Shown: in pieces, positions 32,128 through 44,700 of the stretch
Numbering within the stretch: the stretch's first letter is position 1
Layout: each line of letters starts with the position of its first letter
Source: Pyrocephalus nanus
Taxonomy: Eukaryota; Chordata; Aves; Passeriformes; Tyrannidae
Assembly (NCBI GenBank): GCA_038380795.1
Contig: CM076271.1
Span: 19,607,001-19,671,000, forward strand
Reading direction: 5' to 3'
DNA length: 64,000 nt
Notes under the pieces: generated by a model
The model's input: only the letters and a program-made list of their open reading frames with translations
The model's database searches: none
Told to the model about the DNA's origin: nothing
Program-made: the position numbers and the translations under genes

Positions 32128-35100
32128 AGTCCCTTTATCAGGCTAACACAGCATTAACATCAGTGCAGTCCTATTTTTAGCTGTTCTCAATTTTTAAACC
32201 ATCATCTACACCACTATTAACCCAGTTCAGCTGCACTTCACTTGATTCATGCTACGTGTTTCGTGGCTGTTATTCTGCAGCCAGAGCTTGAAAATCAGGT
32301 GGAAGTAACTCCTGCAAGAGAGAAGGAGGTTATTTGAAGTTTGTTTCCCCCCTTTACAAGGTGGGGAAGCAGCACCCTAAGCTGCACCCTTGGGTGTCCA
32401 TGGAAAGGCTCCTGCTGGCAGGAACCAGAAGGGAGGAGGGCAGAGATCAGAGGTGCAGGAATAGCAGAGGACCAGAACTTTCCCACTGGAGGCTGCTGGG
32501 CACTTCAGTTTGGGGGAAAATCCAGGTTAGTGAAGCGGAATCTGATCAGAATAATTATGTCACTTTTTGTTTCCAGAGAGAGAAATTAATAATTTGTTCG
32601 ACTTCAGCAGAATTCTCCGAATTGATCTGAATATGAGAACTGACTCTCTTAGTGCTCTGCACTAATCCAGCCCCCGCACAGAAAAAATGCATTTGCTGTA
32701 AAAATACCTATTTTAGCAAGTAGCTTAACCCACCAGGGCCTGCCTGCAGTCCCCACCGAGCAGCGAGAGCAGGAGCAGCTCTGGATGTGCTTGTTAAGTG
32801 GGCTGATCAATACAAATCTATTTCTCAATTAAGCAGAAGATCCTGGTCTATGTGTGTGTTGCCTGCAGGCCAAAATAGTTCTGAGTAAAACCGGATTCCA
32901 GAATACAAAGTTGTGCTGGTCTTGCTCTGTGTTTTAAATGAGCTTTACCAGCATGCAACTGCAATCCCTGTGAACTCTGCAGATTAAATTTCCTTGCAGT
33001 AATGACCACTAGGAATTAGTGAAATGTTAATCTTCCCACCTGCTGTGTATGATTATACATGAGTCTAATCAACTTGATTACAAAAGAAAGTAATTTCTGC
33101 TTTTACAGGGTTTTTTTTGGTTGTTGTTGTTGTCTGCTTTAGTTCTTCCTGAGGAACTGTGAAATTCCTGACCCTGTATTTTCAAGCAAAAATCACAATT
33201 AAATTAAAATGTGTAAAGGGGAGCAATGGAGGCTGAGAGTAATTGCTTTACAACAGATACAGTAATTGATGTTCTGAGGATTTATTTCAAAGCAGGGAAG
33301 TGAATTAGGAACCTGCTTTATCTGGATTTGATGAAGTCACTGCTGTCTTTGTGTCTCGCTTTTCAGCTAAACTGTTCTTAATGAGAATGCTAATAATTAC
33401 AGCAGGATAAATTGTTTTAGGGACATGGGAGGATGAAAGACACATTTTGATTTCATTTAAAAAAGCTACAGCCACAGCCACCTTTCTGCTCCAACCCTGA
33501 GATGTGTTTTTGGGAGCAGGAGGAAAAGCAGCTCCTCGGTGCATTGGTGGGAGGTTATAAAGCCAAGCTAAAAAGCCACATCTCATTGTGTTCCTTGTGT
33601 AAAAATCTTTGTATATCCATTACAAAAACAGAGGGGAAAGTTAAGGCTGGGCCTGCAGACCTCTGGCACAGGTGCTGCAGTGCAGAGATGCTTCCCAAGT
33701 CAGAAACCCAGGAAAATCAGGGGATAGAAATCTGAAAGCACAGGGAATGGAGAGAGAGCCACAGCAAATGTTCTCCTGCTTTGTTCATCAGTCAAAGCCA
33801 GAGTTTTCTCAGCAGCCACAAACCCCAGAACACCTGAACTCCAGCCCAGCCCAGTGACAGCCAACCCCTTGCTTGTCCACCTTGAATAATCCCTGGATTG
33901 AAAATCACAGTATCAACCCTCCAATCCAATATGTTACTGTTAGTCATCCAAAACCAGTCCAGATCCAGGGAGCATCATCCCACAGGCAGCTTTAATACAC
34001 CCAGAGAAATATGATGGCAATTCTGACCCTGGTGTTTCCCAGCAGTGCCTGGCTGGGGGATCTCCATGGTGACAGTGTTCCATCCCTGAGTTACCTGCAT
34101 GGTAATTTCCATCCTTTCATCTCATCTTCACTTTTCATCTCCAGCTCTGAGTGCCTTGGGGTTCTAATGGAGAGGAGCTGACAAACCTGCTCGTGCTCCT
34201 GTGAGGAGAAGCAAATTTTTCTCATATTCACTCCTGCCACTTAATTCACTGTCACAGTTTTTGTAGGGAGAAGTTGGGAAGTTGCCTTCAAACACAAAAC
34301 CAGCTTTAAACAGGGCTAGAGAAGGGGTAAAAAATACCTTGCTAAAGTACATTCTCCAAAAACTCCTAAAAAAAAGCCCCTTTCCCCAAACCTGTGCCTG
34401 GGGCAGTCCCAGCTCCCCCACTCTCCCAGTTCTTCCCAGCCCTGCTTCTCCCAGGGCAGAATTCCCACTGGAGAGCCCACAGATGACCTCAGCTCTTCCT
34501 CATTTCTGTTTGAGGTACAGAAAATGAACGTGGCTGAGCTGAGGCCTTTATGAATGTGTAAGATCTTGACCTGGTCTGCAGTTTGAAGTCAAACTTCACC
34601 GGAGTTCCCTGGACTTGCCTCCCTCTCTCCTCCTGCTCTCCAGCTCTGGGCTCCAGGTTAGAAAACCTGGAATTTGTCAGCTCATTGAAACCCTCAGTAC
34701 CTGAAACAAGGTGGGTTCTCTCATGCTTTGAGTTGTACAGAACACCCTTGGCAGCTGAACCCCAGGTTGGGAAGGGAATTGTGGAGATGGAAGAACCAAT
34801 ATCCCAACTGGGGCATCCTGAACACTCAGCAACGTGAAACGCTGTTCCCCTGGCCAAGCAGCAATAAAGGCAATTAAAATCACGTGTTCTCAGCTATAAA
34901 ACTGCTCTCAAACCTTCTCCAAGCCTGTCCTGAGGGCAGGGGGAGGCCAGGCTTGGTCTGTCCAGCCCCAAGGAGATCACAGACAGATTGCTGTGCAACC
35001 AGTGCCTGCATTTTTGGGTTTTAATCTCCTTCTTCCCAGAGAAATAAGTACAATAGGCCATTAAAGCTGCTGTTCACAGCACTCTGCAGTCCCTTCTCCC

Positions 35101-37411
35101 CCTCCAGTCCATGTTATCTAACACTTGGGAGGGGGTTTAAAAGGATCTCTTCATCTCATTTCATACATTAGTGCTAAGTTTAGCTCCTGTAGGTAACAGT
35201 TTCTGTTTGAACTCTAATAAAGAGGTATGTTTAGAATCTCAGGGGCACACTCTGCTCATTTGAAACAAATGAGGATTATATAAGGAGGAACATGAGCTAC
35301 AAATAGGATTCATAAAATTAATTTGCTCTAAGCTGCAGCTGAGCAGAGCCATTAACAGGGACGAGTGGCCCGAGCGTGTCCGTCCCCCTCGGATCCCCCT
35401 GGAGAGTCCTCAGGCTCCTGCAGGACTCAGGGATCCTGGCACCACTGCTGCAGTCCCAAAGGCTCTCCCAGAGCTCCACATCGTCCCCATGTGTTCATTT
35501 ACAAAGTGCCAGAGCAGCTCTGCCTCCCGAAAGAACCAGGGATGCTGCACACAAAGCCTGGAGCAGCTCAGGGAGGTTCTGACACTGCAAAGAACCTCCA
35601 CATCAGTTCTGATGAACCCCCAAATCCCAGCTCTGCTTGGACATTCAAAGAAAAGGGAAAAAAACCCACTGTATTTGACTCCAAATGTGAGCCCAGTTGC
35701 CAAAATTCCTGTGCCCAAACCCAGGGCTGCCTGTGCTGAGCTCCCTCTGCCCCACTGGCTGTTCCTGGGCCAACAAACAATATTCCATATATTGGTCATA
35801 TAAAATATCAGGCTGCTAAATCCAGCTGAGGAAATTGCTGGGATTCCTTGCAGGAGCCTGTCTGCTCCCCTCTCCTGGGAAAGGGCAGTGCTGGGGCTTC
35901 TCCTCATTTAGCACCAGCAGCTCGTTCCAGCTGCCACCCTTTGATGAGCTAAAGCAGAACCTTTAGCTGAGCCCCCCTAAATTTAAAGCACCATATCTAT
36001 GTATATATAAATCTCCTAAAATAGCTGCCACACCTTGCTCCATTCCAGAGCTCCCTTTAGTCACAAAGCCCCGAGCTGGCTGTGCTGAATTCAGATGTTC
36101 ATCCCACCAGTTCCCACCACAAAGCCCGACTTGAGCCGAGCTCTGAGTGCCCTTTCACTGCAAAGCACTAAAAACTCTTCCTAAGCCGTGCCATGGAAAC
36201 AGAAAACAAGGAAAGGCCTCATGGACACTCTGCAGGAGCTGGAGCCCCACTCCTGGCTTGGCAGAGCTGCAGGACCTGTGAGGAGTCCCTGCCACAGCTC
36301 TGAACAGGAGCCCTGGATGGGCTTCCCTGGGTGTGTGTCCCAAAAATCTCAGCTGGGATCTGGGCAGTCTGCACTCAGAGAGCCCACAATCAAACAGGGA
36401 TTAAAATAAATGGGAGTCAAACTTCTCTTGCACCTCATCAATACCAGGAATATTACGAAATCCCTTTATCTTTGCCTTTCCTTTCTCTGAAGGCTTCATC
36501 CTAAGCAAGGCTGTGGCTCATTAATAGCTACTGAAATGATCCCAAATTTCTCATCTGTTTTACAAACCATCATTGACGTTTTAGTCAAAGGCATCATCAG
36601 CCAGGGCAAAACAGAGTTGGTGGCAGTGCCCTTGGGTGATGAAGATATCAAATGAAACAGGGAAAAGCATTTTTCTCCCCATTTTTCTGTACCCCCAACA
36701 CAGTCCTCTGACAATTTCTGAGAGCTCGTGAGGGGAGGCTGAGATTCCTCCTCTTTCAGCTAAAATAGCTTGAAAGATCCACCCCAAACAAAAAAAAAAA
36801 CCCTCATGAAACACTGGCATTTCTCAGCACGTGGTAATCACCAAGCCCCAAACATCTGTTATTTCTTTCCAAGTGAGTCACACCTCCTCTGGTGCCACCA
36901 GGACCAACAGGAACAGCGGGAGCTCTGAGGAGCCTCCGGGCCAGAACGAAGCAACAAGGCCTGCCCAGCGAGAAGGGAGGACCCCAGGGTGGGCCTGATG
37001 ATCCTGGAAGTCTTTCCCAAATCCTCCAGCTCCGTCAGGATCCAGCTGAGCCACGATGCTGAATCTGCTGCTCAGCACTTTAACCCGTGGTTTTAATTTC
37101 CTCACAGCAGCAAACGAGCCCGGGAGCTGCCTGGGACAAACCCTCCATCCATGGAAAATCCTCTCACAGCTCTTTTTGAGGGCTCTCCCTCTGTTCCTAA
37201 ACACCACACAGTGCTTGGAAGAGCCACCCACTCCTCCTGGGCTCTGTTCACCCCCAGATCTGGGAGCGGTGATGATCAGTCAGTGCGTTTTTCCAAAGAA
37301 ATGGGACGTTTGTGTGTGTTTTCCTCGTTACCCCCCAGCAAGACCTAAGATTAAAACTCCCCTCTAGATCTCCTGGGAGTCCCTGCAGCTCTCCAGACGT
37401 GGCTTCTATTT
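32128..37411. other. Intergenic with candidate conserved non-coding elements
   Basis: No gene was recognised. The AT-rich parts 32640-33110 and 33240-33480 have long, non-repetitive, homeodomain-motif-rich sequence (for example CTAATCAACTTGATTAC) and look like vertebrate conserved enhancers. This is a judgement from composition only. The remainder (33500-37411) shows nothing recognisable. Confidence 0.3.
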
Positions 37412-37785
37412 AAAGGGAAGGGAAAGGGAAAGGGAAAGGGGAAGGGGAAGGGAAAGGGAAAGGGGAAGGGGAAGGGAAAGGGAAAGGGAAAGGGGAAGGG
37501 GAAGGGAAAGGGAAAGGGAAAGGGAAAGGGAAAGGGAAAGGGAAAGGGGAAGGGGAAGGGGAAGGGGAAGGGGAAGGGGAAGGGGAAGGGAAAGGGAAAG
37601 GGAAAGGGAAAGGGAAAGGGAAAGGGAAAGGGAAAGGGGAAGGGGAAGGGGAAGGGAAAGGGAAAGGGAAAGGGAAAGGGAAAGGGAAAGGGAAAGGGAA
37701 AGGGAAAGGGAAAGGGAAAGGGAAAGGGAAAGGGAAAGGGAAAGGGAAAGGGAAAGGGAAAGGGAAAGGGAAAGGGAAAGGAAAG
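37412..37785. repeat. (GGGAAA/GGGGAA)n hexanucleotide array
   Basis: About 62 hexamer units in 374 bp, all purine on the plus strand. Units are GGGAAA or GGGGAA in blocks; near the start, two to three GGGAAA alternate with two GGGGAA several times, and the last part is pure GGGAAA. The complementary strand gives the Ser-Leu/Pro-Leu repeat frame, which is not a gene. Such tracts can form G-quadruplex or triplex structures. Confidence 0.98.
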
Positions 37786-38847
37786 CTTTCCCTGTTGATA
37801 ATGAACTATTCTCAGGCCTCACCTGCTCCTCCAGCCCACCTCCCACGCCAGAAGGAGCTGAGGGGGGAGCTGCTGGTGGATCTCTGTGTAGGGGGGATAA
37901 CAGACACCACCACCATTCCTGGAGGAAAAGGGAGCTGGAGCTGTGACAAACCAGAGTGGCACCGACTTCTGCTGCTGGGAATCACACTGTCACTCCCACT
38001 CCATGCAGCTCAGCTCACGGTTGTTAAAACAGGCATTTATTTGCTTGTGTACCTGCTTTAATAAAATTAGCCCGAATCGGCCCTGTAGTGGAAATGTTTT
38101 CATATCTACGTTTTTCACTCTTAGTGCAAACATATTACTTTTGGCAGGCGTTGCAAAAGACAAAGGGATTAATGTTGTGATACTTTATATAATGCCATAT
38201 CTGGGGGGGAAAAAAAAAAAGCTCTGTGTCAGTGTAAAAACACACAGTTTAACACTGAATTTATGAAAGTCTCGCAGAACATCCAACCTTTTCCCTGAAG
38301 CATCAAAATCCTGTCACACCAGTGGCCATCACATGCAGTATTATATCACTTTATGGGCCCTGGACTTCAAGGAAAATAAATTAAAACCCCTCATTTTTGG
38401 AAAGACAAGAGTTGGAGAGTCCTCAAGACGTTATTGGAACGTGGCCATCCTTGAGGGATGTCAACAGAAATCACAGTCCATCAAAGCTGAGTTGAGACTG
38501 AGTGAGATGGATGACTCACCACCCTGACAGCTTCTGAGGTGGCCCAGAGATGGAAAGGGAAAATTTGGGATATTCTGCATGCACGGTGAAGTATTTCATG
38601 GGAAGCCACTGCAGATGGGGAAGGCCTGTCCTGTTTGTACCAATCAACAGGGCCCACCTTCCTCACCTTGGGGGACACATCCTGGACCTGCCAGCTGGCC
38701 AAAGGCCAGAGGATCTCCAGCACATCCCTTAGGGAAGGGAAGGAGCCCTGGAAGCAATTCCCAGCTGGTGATTCCAGCTGTGTGTCCCACCACTCCGTGG
38801 GGGTCTGGGTGGGTTGTGCAGGGGATTCCACAGACACCTCCAGTACC
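37786..38847. other. Intergenic, nothing recognised
   Basis: There is an A-rich tract near 38208-38220 but no gene or repeat family that I recognise. Confidence 0.5.
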
Positions 38848-39070
38848 ACCCTTAGGAAAAAACCTTTCAGACCATCAAGTCCAACCATCAACCAGCACCA
38901 CCAGCAGTTCACCACTAAACCATGTCCTCAAAGCCATATCCACCATTCTGAACACCTGCAAGGATGGGAGGTGACTCCACCACTGCCCTGGGCAGCCTGT
39001 TCCAAAGCTTGGCAACCCTTCCCAGGAAGACAGACATTTTCCCTGATATCTGATCTAACCCTGCTTCATG
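38848..39070 (-). mobile_element. CR1 LINE fragment, diverged
   Basis: The inverted match includes CATCAAGTCCAACCATCAAC, GTGACTCCACCACTGCCCTG, GGCAGCCTGTTCCAAAGCTT and a TTTTCCCTGATATCTGATCT block, typical of an older CR1 subfamily. Its 3' tail is lost. Confidence 0.9.
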
Positions 39071-40289
39071 GAGCCTCTCCACACACAGCTCAACCCAAAC
39101 ACATTTTGGGGTTTGGGGTGTGTGTCCTCAGCTGGAACCCCAGAGACAAGTGCAGGGGGCTTGTCTGTGCTAACAAAAGCCTCGTGGTGTTTCTTAGAAG
39201 GAGCTGAGCAATTATTCCCAGCCCTCCCTCCACCCTTGCAGGCAGCCAGGCTGACTTGGCAGGCTGCAGCTAATTGGGTTTACAGGAGAACGAGGCTTTG
39301 ATTGAAGTGCCTCACTTAAAAAAATAAAAAAATCTTACACCCCCCCCCCATGCTCTGCTAACATCACTCTGAGAGTGTAAAACAACCACCCCACATCTCA
39401 GCAAAGGAGAAGTGCAGAGATTTTCATTGCTCCACCAAGCAGAGCCCCACAAGTGAATAATTGTGGCTGTTTGATGTGCTGTGTTCTGATCCATAATTCA
39501 GCTGCGGGTGCCTGACATTTTGGGCTGCTTTTGAAGTTCTCGAAGCCCCTGCAGCCACCAAAGGGAGGGATCCTGCTCAGGAAGCCAAGGTGGGCACTGA
39601 ACAAAAGGTGGGCAGGAACAGCTCCAAAGCTGACACACAAAACCACTGGAGAGTGTAAATTAACATCGCCTCGAGTTTACCCAGGAAATAATTCAAATTC
39701 TACCACGGCGATTTATGAAAATAAAAAGACGTATTAAATGAGCCCAGCAGGCAGCAGGTGCTTCTATATTTTTATGTGTTAAGGGCAAAAATAATAAGGC
39801 AGAAGCTTTTTTTCCTGGTTTCATGGCCACAGTTTAAAATAAAAGCTGTCCCCTGTGCTCCAAGGATTTGCTGTGCTCAGCAGTTTTGCTGCTCCAGGGA
39901 GGATCACACGAACCTTTCCATTTGTGCTGGGGTTTAAATTTCCACAGAGCCACGTGGGGAACCCTTCCAGGCCTTCCTGGGAATTGGATCTAGGAGAGGT
40001 TTTACAGAAATGGCACAACAGCTACGTATTTAGGAGATGTTTCTGCCTGATGTGGGACAGCACTCAACACAAAACTGCTGTTGGCCCTGTGCTCCCCAAG
40101 TTCTTTCCTAAATCAGTATTTGTAACATTTCACTCAGGAATTCAGATTATAGACCAAGTCCAGGGCAAAAATCACTAATAGTGGCACAGTGTCTGTGTTC
40201 TTGAAGGAAAAGGAAGATGGAAGTTTTGTGGGAAGCAGAGAAAGAGGAAAGATGGCAAGAGCAAAGGTTAAGCTGATTAAAAATTCCCA
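39071..40289. other. Intergenic, nothing recognised
   Basis: A C9 tract lies near 39340. No gene or repeat family was recognised. Confidence 0.5.
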
Positions 40290-40467
40290 TCATAGAGTCC
40301 CAGAATGGTTTGGGTTGGAAAGGACCTCAAAACCCACCCAGTGCCACCCCTGCCATGGGCAGGGACACCTTCAACCAGCCCAGGGTGCTCCAAGCCCCGT
40401 CCAACCTGGCCTTGGACACTTCCAGGGATGGGGCAGCCACAGCTTCTCTGGGCAACCTGTGCCAGTG
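40290..40467 (-). mobile_element. CR1 LINE 3' fragment
   Basis: Inverted CR1 end starting CATAGAGTCCCAGAATGGTT, with the full GGTGCTCCAAGCCCCGTCC segment, ending near CTGGGCAACCTGTGCCAG where it is 5' truncated. Confidence 0.93.
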
Positions 40468-40689
40468 AGGGGTTTGTGACTGGCTCATGGAAAGTTGAAC
40501 CAACTCCTGACCTTGCAAAGGGTGAAATTATCTCCTGACCTGCTTACTCTGAGACCAGGCAGGACCAACCTCCCCCGGCAGGGGACAGGGATGTGATCAC
40601 CCCTTGGCACCCCCTCCCGATCCCGAGCCTGGACGGTGCCAATCCCGGTATTCACAGCCCTGCTCAGCCACACCATCCCCCACAGATGT

Positions 40690-40960
40690 TGCCATGGCAA
40701 TTTGAAGTCGTTAAAAATAAATAAACCCGCTGTTCTGACACAACTCAGACAAGCCCTGGCTCCTGCCGGCAGTTCAAGTTGGGCCTGTTTGGTTAATTTG
40801 ATGGGATGCCACGAGCGAGGGCCTGATTGGAAACCACAAAGTCATTTTTCTCCTTGGAAGAGTGGATAACTGAGTCTATTAATCCAACAATACATTTAAG
40901 CTGAGTTATTGTGACAAGGGACTTCCATTATCCATTTCATCTGGTTGCAAACTGTCAGAA
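40690..40960. other. Candidate conserved non-coding element
   Basis: Non-repetitive sequence with clustered motifs such as GTTAATTTGATGGGATG, TATTAATCCAACAATAC and GAGTTATTGTGACAAGGG, and little low-complexity DNA. The style is that of a developmental enhancer, but no alignment was possible. Confidence 0.25.
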
Positions 40961-41108
40961 TAAATCTCAGGGGTTTAGGGCAAAAAGCTGCCTGCCTGTG
41001 TTGGCTGGTTTTCTGTGCCACAACAGTTTAATTTGGTTCACTCTCACTCATGATACTGCACAACTGTGCAGGGGGAGCTCACAGAGAACCCACCACAGAA
41101 AATGGCAA

Positions 41109-41481
41109 TTATGTGAACATCAAAGTTGTTCGTCAAAAGGAGCCAGGAGAGTGAAATTTGACCACCTGGCAGCATCTTGGCATTGCCTTCAAGGACCCTT
41201 TTTTCTTTTATATATATAAGAAATACTTCTTATAAGAAATTTCCTTGTATGTAATAAAAATTTCTCATAGATTCTTGCATTTCTATTTTTTAACTATTAT
41301 TGGTTCCGCTTTTGAAATCAATTAACCTTTGGAAATCAAAAAGTGCTCTGGTTTTATTCTGCTTGCAAAGCAGGTTGACTTAAACAGTTAAAACTCTTCT
41401 AACCAGAAGTGACTCAACATGAGACATAGAAGAGTGAACAGTGGTGTCCAACTTGAGATGTCAAACTGGAATTCAGAAGGT
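41109..41481 (+). repeat. Copy A of a duplicated non-coding block
   Basis: This block matches 49075-49402 in the same orientation at about 93% by eye. Copy A has an extra segment of about 35 bp (near 41233-41268) absent from copy B. Shared landmarks are GGAGCCAGGAGAGTGAAATT and a 70-bp perfectly identical core containing GCTTGCAAAGCAGGTTGACT. A hairpin TATAAGAA-ATAC-TTCTTATA sits at 41215-41234. No family was recognised. Confidence 0.9.
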
Positions 41482-41647
41482 GGGATTCAATTTTATGGCT
41501 CTACCAGTGACTTCATGGAGGGCAATTTATTCCCCCACCAGTCATGCAGATGATGATAATTCCTCATTATCCATTATTTGCTTATTTTTGTAATTAAACT
41601 GTTCTAGTATTTATTCTAAGTGGTCACTGGCCATGAAGTCTGCTGGG

Positions 41648-41722
41648 GACAAAGGTGGAAGCTGGAAGGGAGGAGAAGGAAGGAAAAGGAAGGAGGAGAA
41701 GGAGGGAGGGAGGGAGGGAGGA
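41648..41722 (+). repeat. Purine-rich (GGGA)n-type tract
   Basis: GA-rich low-complexity DNA ending in about five GGGA units at 41697-41720. Confidence 0.85.
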
Positions 41723-44700
41723 GACAGTTTGGAAGAACCAGAGTCACTCATGGCCCAAAAAAAAGACCTGGAAAATTCACAGTAACTGCAAACCAAGTGC
41801 TCATGTGCTCACACATGAAGGCAGGAGGAGGTGACACCACGCCAAGAGCTGCCTGGGGAGTTTGTTTTTCATTTTTTCATCCCTCCCCACGGCTGCAGCC
41901 CCAGCCAGTCCCCCAGGGAACGGGACCTTTGAGGTTTCCTCCTGTAGCACTGACACTTTAACCCCTCTCCAGCACTTTGTTGTCAATTATTCCCCTTAAG
42001 TCTCATTTCAAAGCCACTGTGAGCTGCAGGAAGCCCAGAGAGTGGCAGATCCCTGCACAGCAACACCCCCCACACACACTTTAATTACAGCCTTTCCAGA
42101 GAAATATGAGTTTGGAGAAGGGAATTTCCAAGGTTTTTAAGCAGTGCTCAAAGCTGGCTGTTCTCCCATGCCAAACACACACAGAGCCTCAAAACCCAAG
42201 AGCACTGGGGTTAAAAAAAATAATAAAATCAAACCTACACGTTTCTGGAGGGCAGATAAAGCCCAGGTTTGGGAGCAGCACTCGTGCTTTAGTCCCAGCC
42301 CTGGGCTGTGAGTCCAGGACACTGGGGATGCTCTGACAGGGCAGGTTTGGGGCCAGCAGCTGCTTCCCCCCCAAATTTCAGCAGCTGCAGCTCCCTGAGC
42401 CAGTCACTCCAACCTGGATGGACCAATAGACAGAACATCCCCCTGCCTGCAGGTCCTTCCCACGGGCCGATTGCTTGGAAGAGCCTGCCAAGAAATCAAC
42501 GTCGTGGCCTCGACTGCTTTTAATTGCAGGCTCTCAGCACCATTCCCGGGAAACAATGGGAGCTCTTAATTCCTGCCCAGCCCGGACTCCTCTTTGGTCG
42601 CAGGAGGGGGTGGGCAGCACAAAGTGTCAGTAGCACAACTTCACAGCTTTTGATCAGAGCCGGGCAGGGAGGAGAGATGCAATCTGCTCCTTCCTTTGCT
42701 GTCACTGCACAGCGTTCATTAGTCTTAATGATTTTTTTTTTTTTTTTCGGTTCTAGGGGGAACCGTTGCGAAAATTAATCACAAATGGAAGGAACAGCAG
42801 CCGTATGTGGCCGTAAAAAGACAATAAAGCATTTTAGGATCCACGCTTGTTATTATTTACACCACAAACAGGACTGGAGGTAGCATATGGTGATTGCCAC
42901 AAAGTCACATTTATTATAAAAACCTGCAGATTTATCTCCCAGCTTGCTTGTATGTAAGAAGTTGCATTTATTTGAACTGATATTCAAATTGTAATACCAG
43001 AACTGGGCGGTGTTTTGTGGATTTTTTTTTTTTTTAAACTACAAACCTCAGCCTGTTGTCCCTATAAATAGATCCTTTAAGCAGACTGTCTTTACACAGA
43101 TTCCAGCTGGACTATTACCTGGATGCAGGAAAGGTTTAGACATAGGTCAGCTCCTGCTCTGGGGCAACAGCTCTGTGCCCAGCTCTGGGCCTTGGCAAGC
43201 AGGAGGTGCCAAAAAAGAACCCAAAAGAACCCTTCCATTAGATCAAGCTTTGCTTTGCTTTAATTTCAGCACCTCCAACCTACTGAATGTCTATAAATTA
43301 CCATAAACAGAGTATCATTATTTGCTGTAAATAAGAAAACAGTGTGTAGAGCTGGCACCTCAGTTTGTCCCTGCTGAACGTGCGGGGCAGGGAGGAATGC
43401 CAGGAAAAGCAGGGATCCACAGCAGAGCCATGGCTCCAAGAAGGGGGCACAAAAATAGGGAATATTGCTATTTAAATCTGGAAATCATGACATTTTAAGG
43501 TGCATTTTACAGCTTCTGTGCAACACCCCCTGAGGAACAGGACAGGACACAGCCCTTTAGGGGAGGAGACCATGCAGGGCTGGCTGGACCCAGGGCAAGA
43601 TGTGAGAGTTCCCCTGGAGGAATCCTGGGGACACCAATCCCAGGAGTAACAAATAATCCCATTGGAGTCAAAGACTGGAACCCATCAGGGCTGGAGGGCC
43701 AAGAGGCTGCAATGGCACAAGACCTCTGCTCATTTATTTACTGTTCATTTCAGTGTTTTTAATTCCCCCAGTCCAATCCAATCCAGACTCACCCACACCC
43801 ACGTCCTTTAACTCCCACCTGCTGGGGAAGGGCTGGATTTAGGGAGGCAAAGCTGAGGCTGGAGACATGGAACATCTCATCCCTCCTCACAGATCAGAAT
43901 CAGGCCACCACATGGTCTAAAAACCAGCTCCACTGCCAAGGGTCCCTCTCACTCCTCCTGGCTTTCCAGCCTCTTCCCTCTCCACTCTGATCGTGTTCGA
44001 AGTCTGGGAGACAGAAAGGTCAGAGTTGTAAAATAGCTGCTGTCTCCTTCTCCTTTCCTTCCCTCCAGCTCAAGGAAAATGCCAGAAGTGGGTTTCCAGT
44101 TCCTTTAAAGGGAAGGTAAATTGTTCTGCCTCATCCATCTCCCCATTTCCAGAGAGGAATGAAACACATTCCCACTCCCACAGAGATCCTTCTCCTTGAC
44201 TTGCCCTGAACTCCTTCCCCCTCAGCTCTGCTGACACAGGACTGTGAACAGAGAGAATGGAACAGAGCTGGAAAACCATCATCTTTGGCCTCTCCTCCAA
44301 AAAAAAACACCCCACACAGCCAGACTGACCAACAGCCTTAAAAATGGTCAAAATTGACATTATGAAGTGTTGTTAAGATTATCAGCACTTACCCCAGACC
44401 ATCCCACGCTGCTCCTCAAGGTGCTGGGAAGCTCCTGGTTGGTGCCAAGGACACAGAGGGCAGATCCCAGGCTGACATGAATCCCTGTCTCCAGTACAAT
44501 CCCAGTGACTGTGGAGAGTGGGGAGTGACAGGATTGGGGTATTTGTTTCAATTAAGTACCATAAAGCATCAGATCTAAACAGAGCTGTAGGCAAGAGATT
44601 TGGTTATTTGGAATTATTGTGCAGTGGAATTACACTGGCTCTATAGTTCTATATTGTACTCTGACATTATATGGAATTAGTCACAACAGGGAGAAAGAAT

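Noticed and set aside
36986..37020. Possible CR1 tail (GGGCCTGATGATCCTGGAAG)
   Set aside because: Only a weak match over about 30 bp, without adjoining CR1 sequence.
37406..37846. Long minus-strand frame encoding Ser-Leu and Pro-Leu repeats
   Set aside because: It is the direct translation of the hexanucleotide array, with no unique protein sequence around it.
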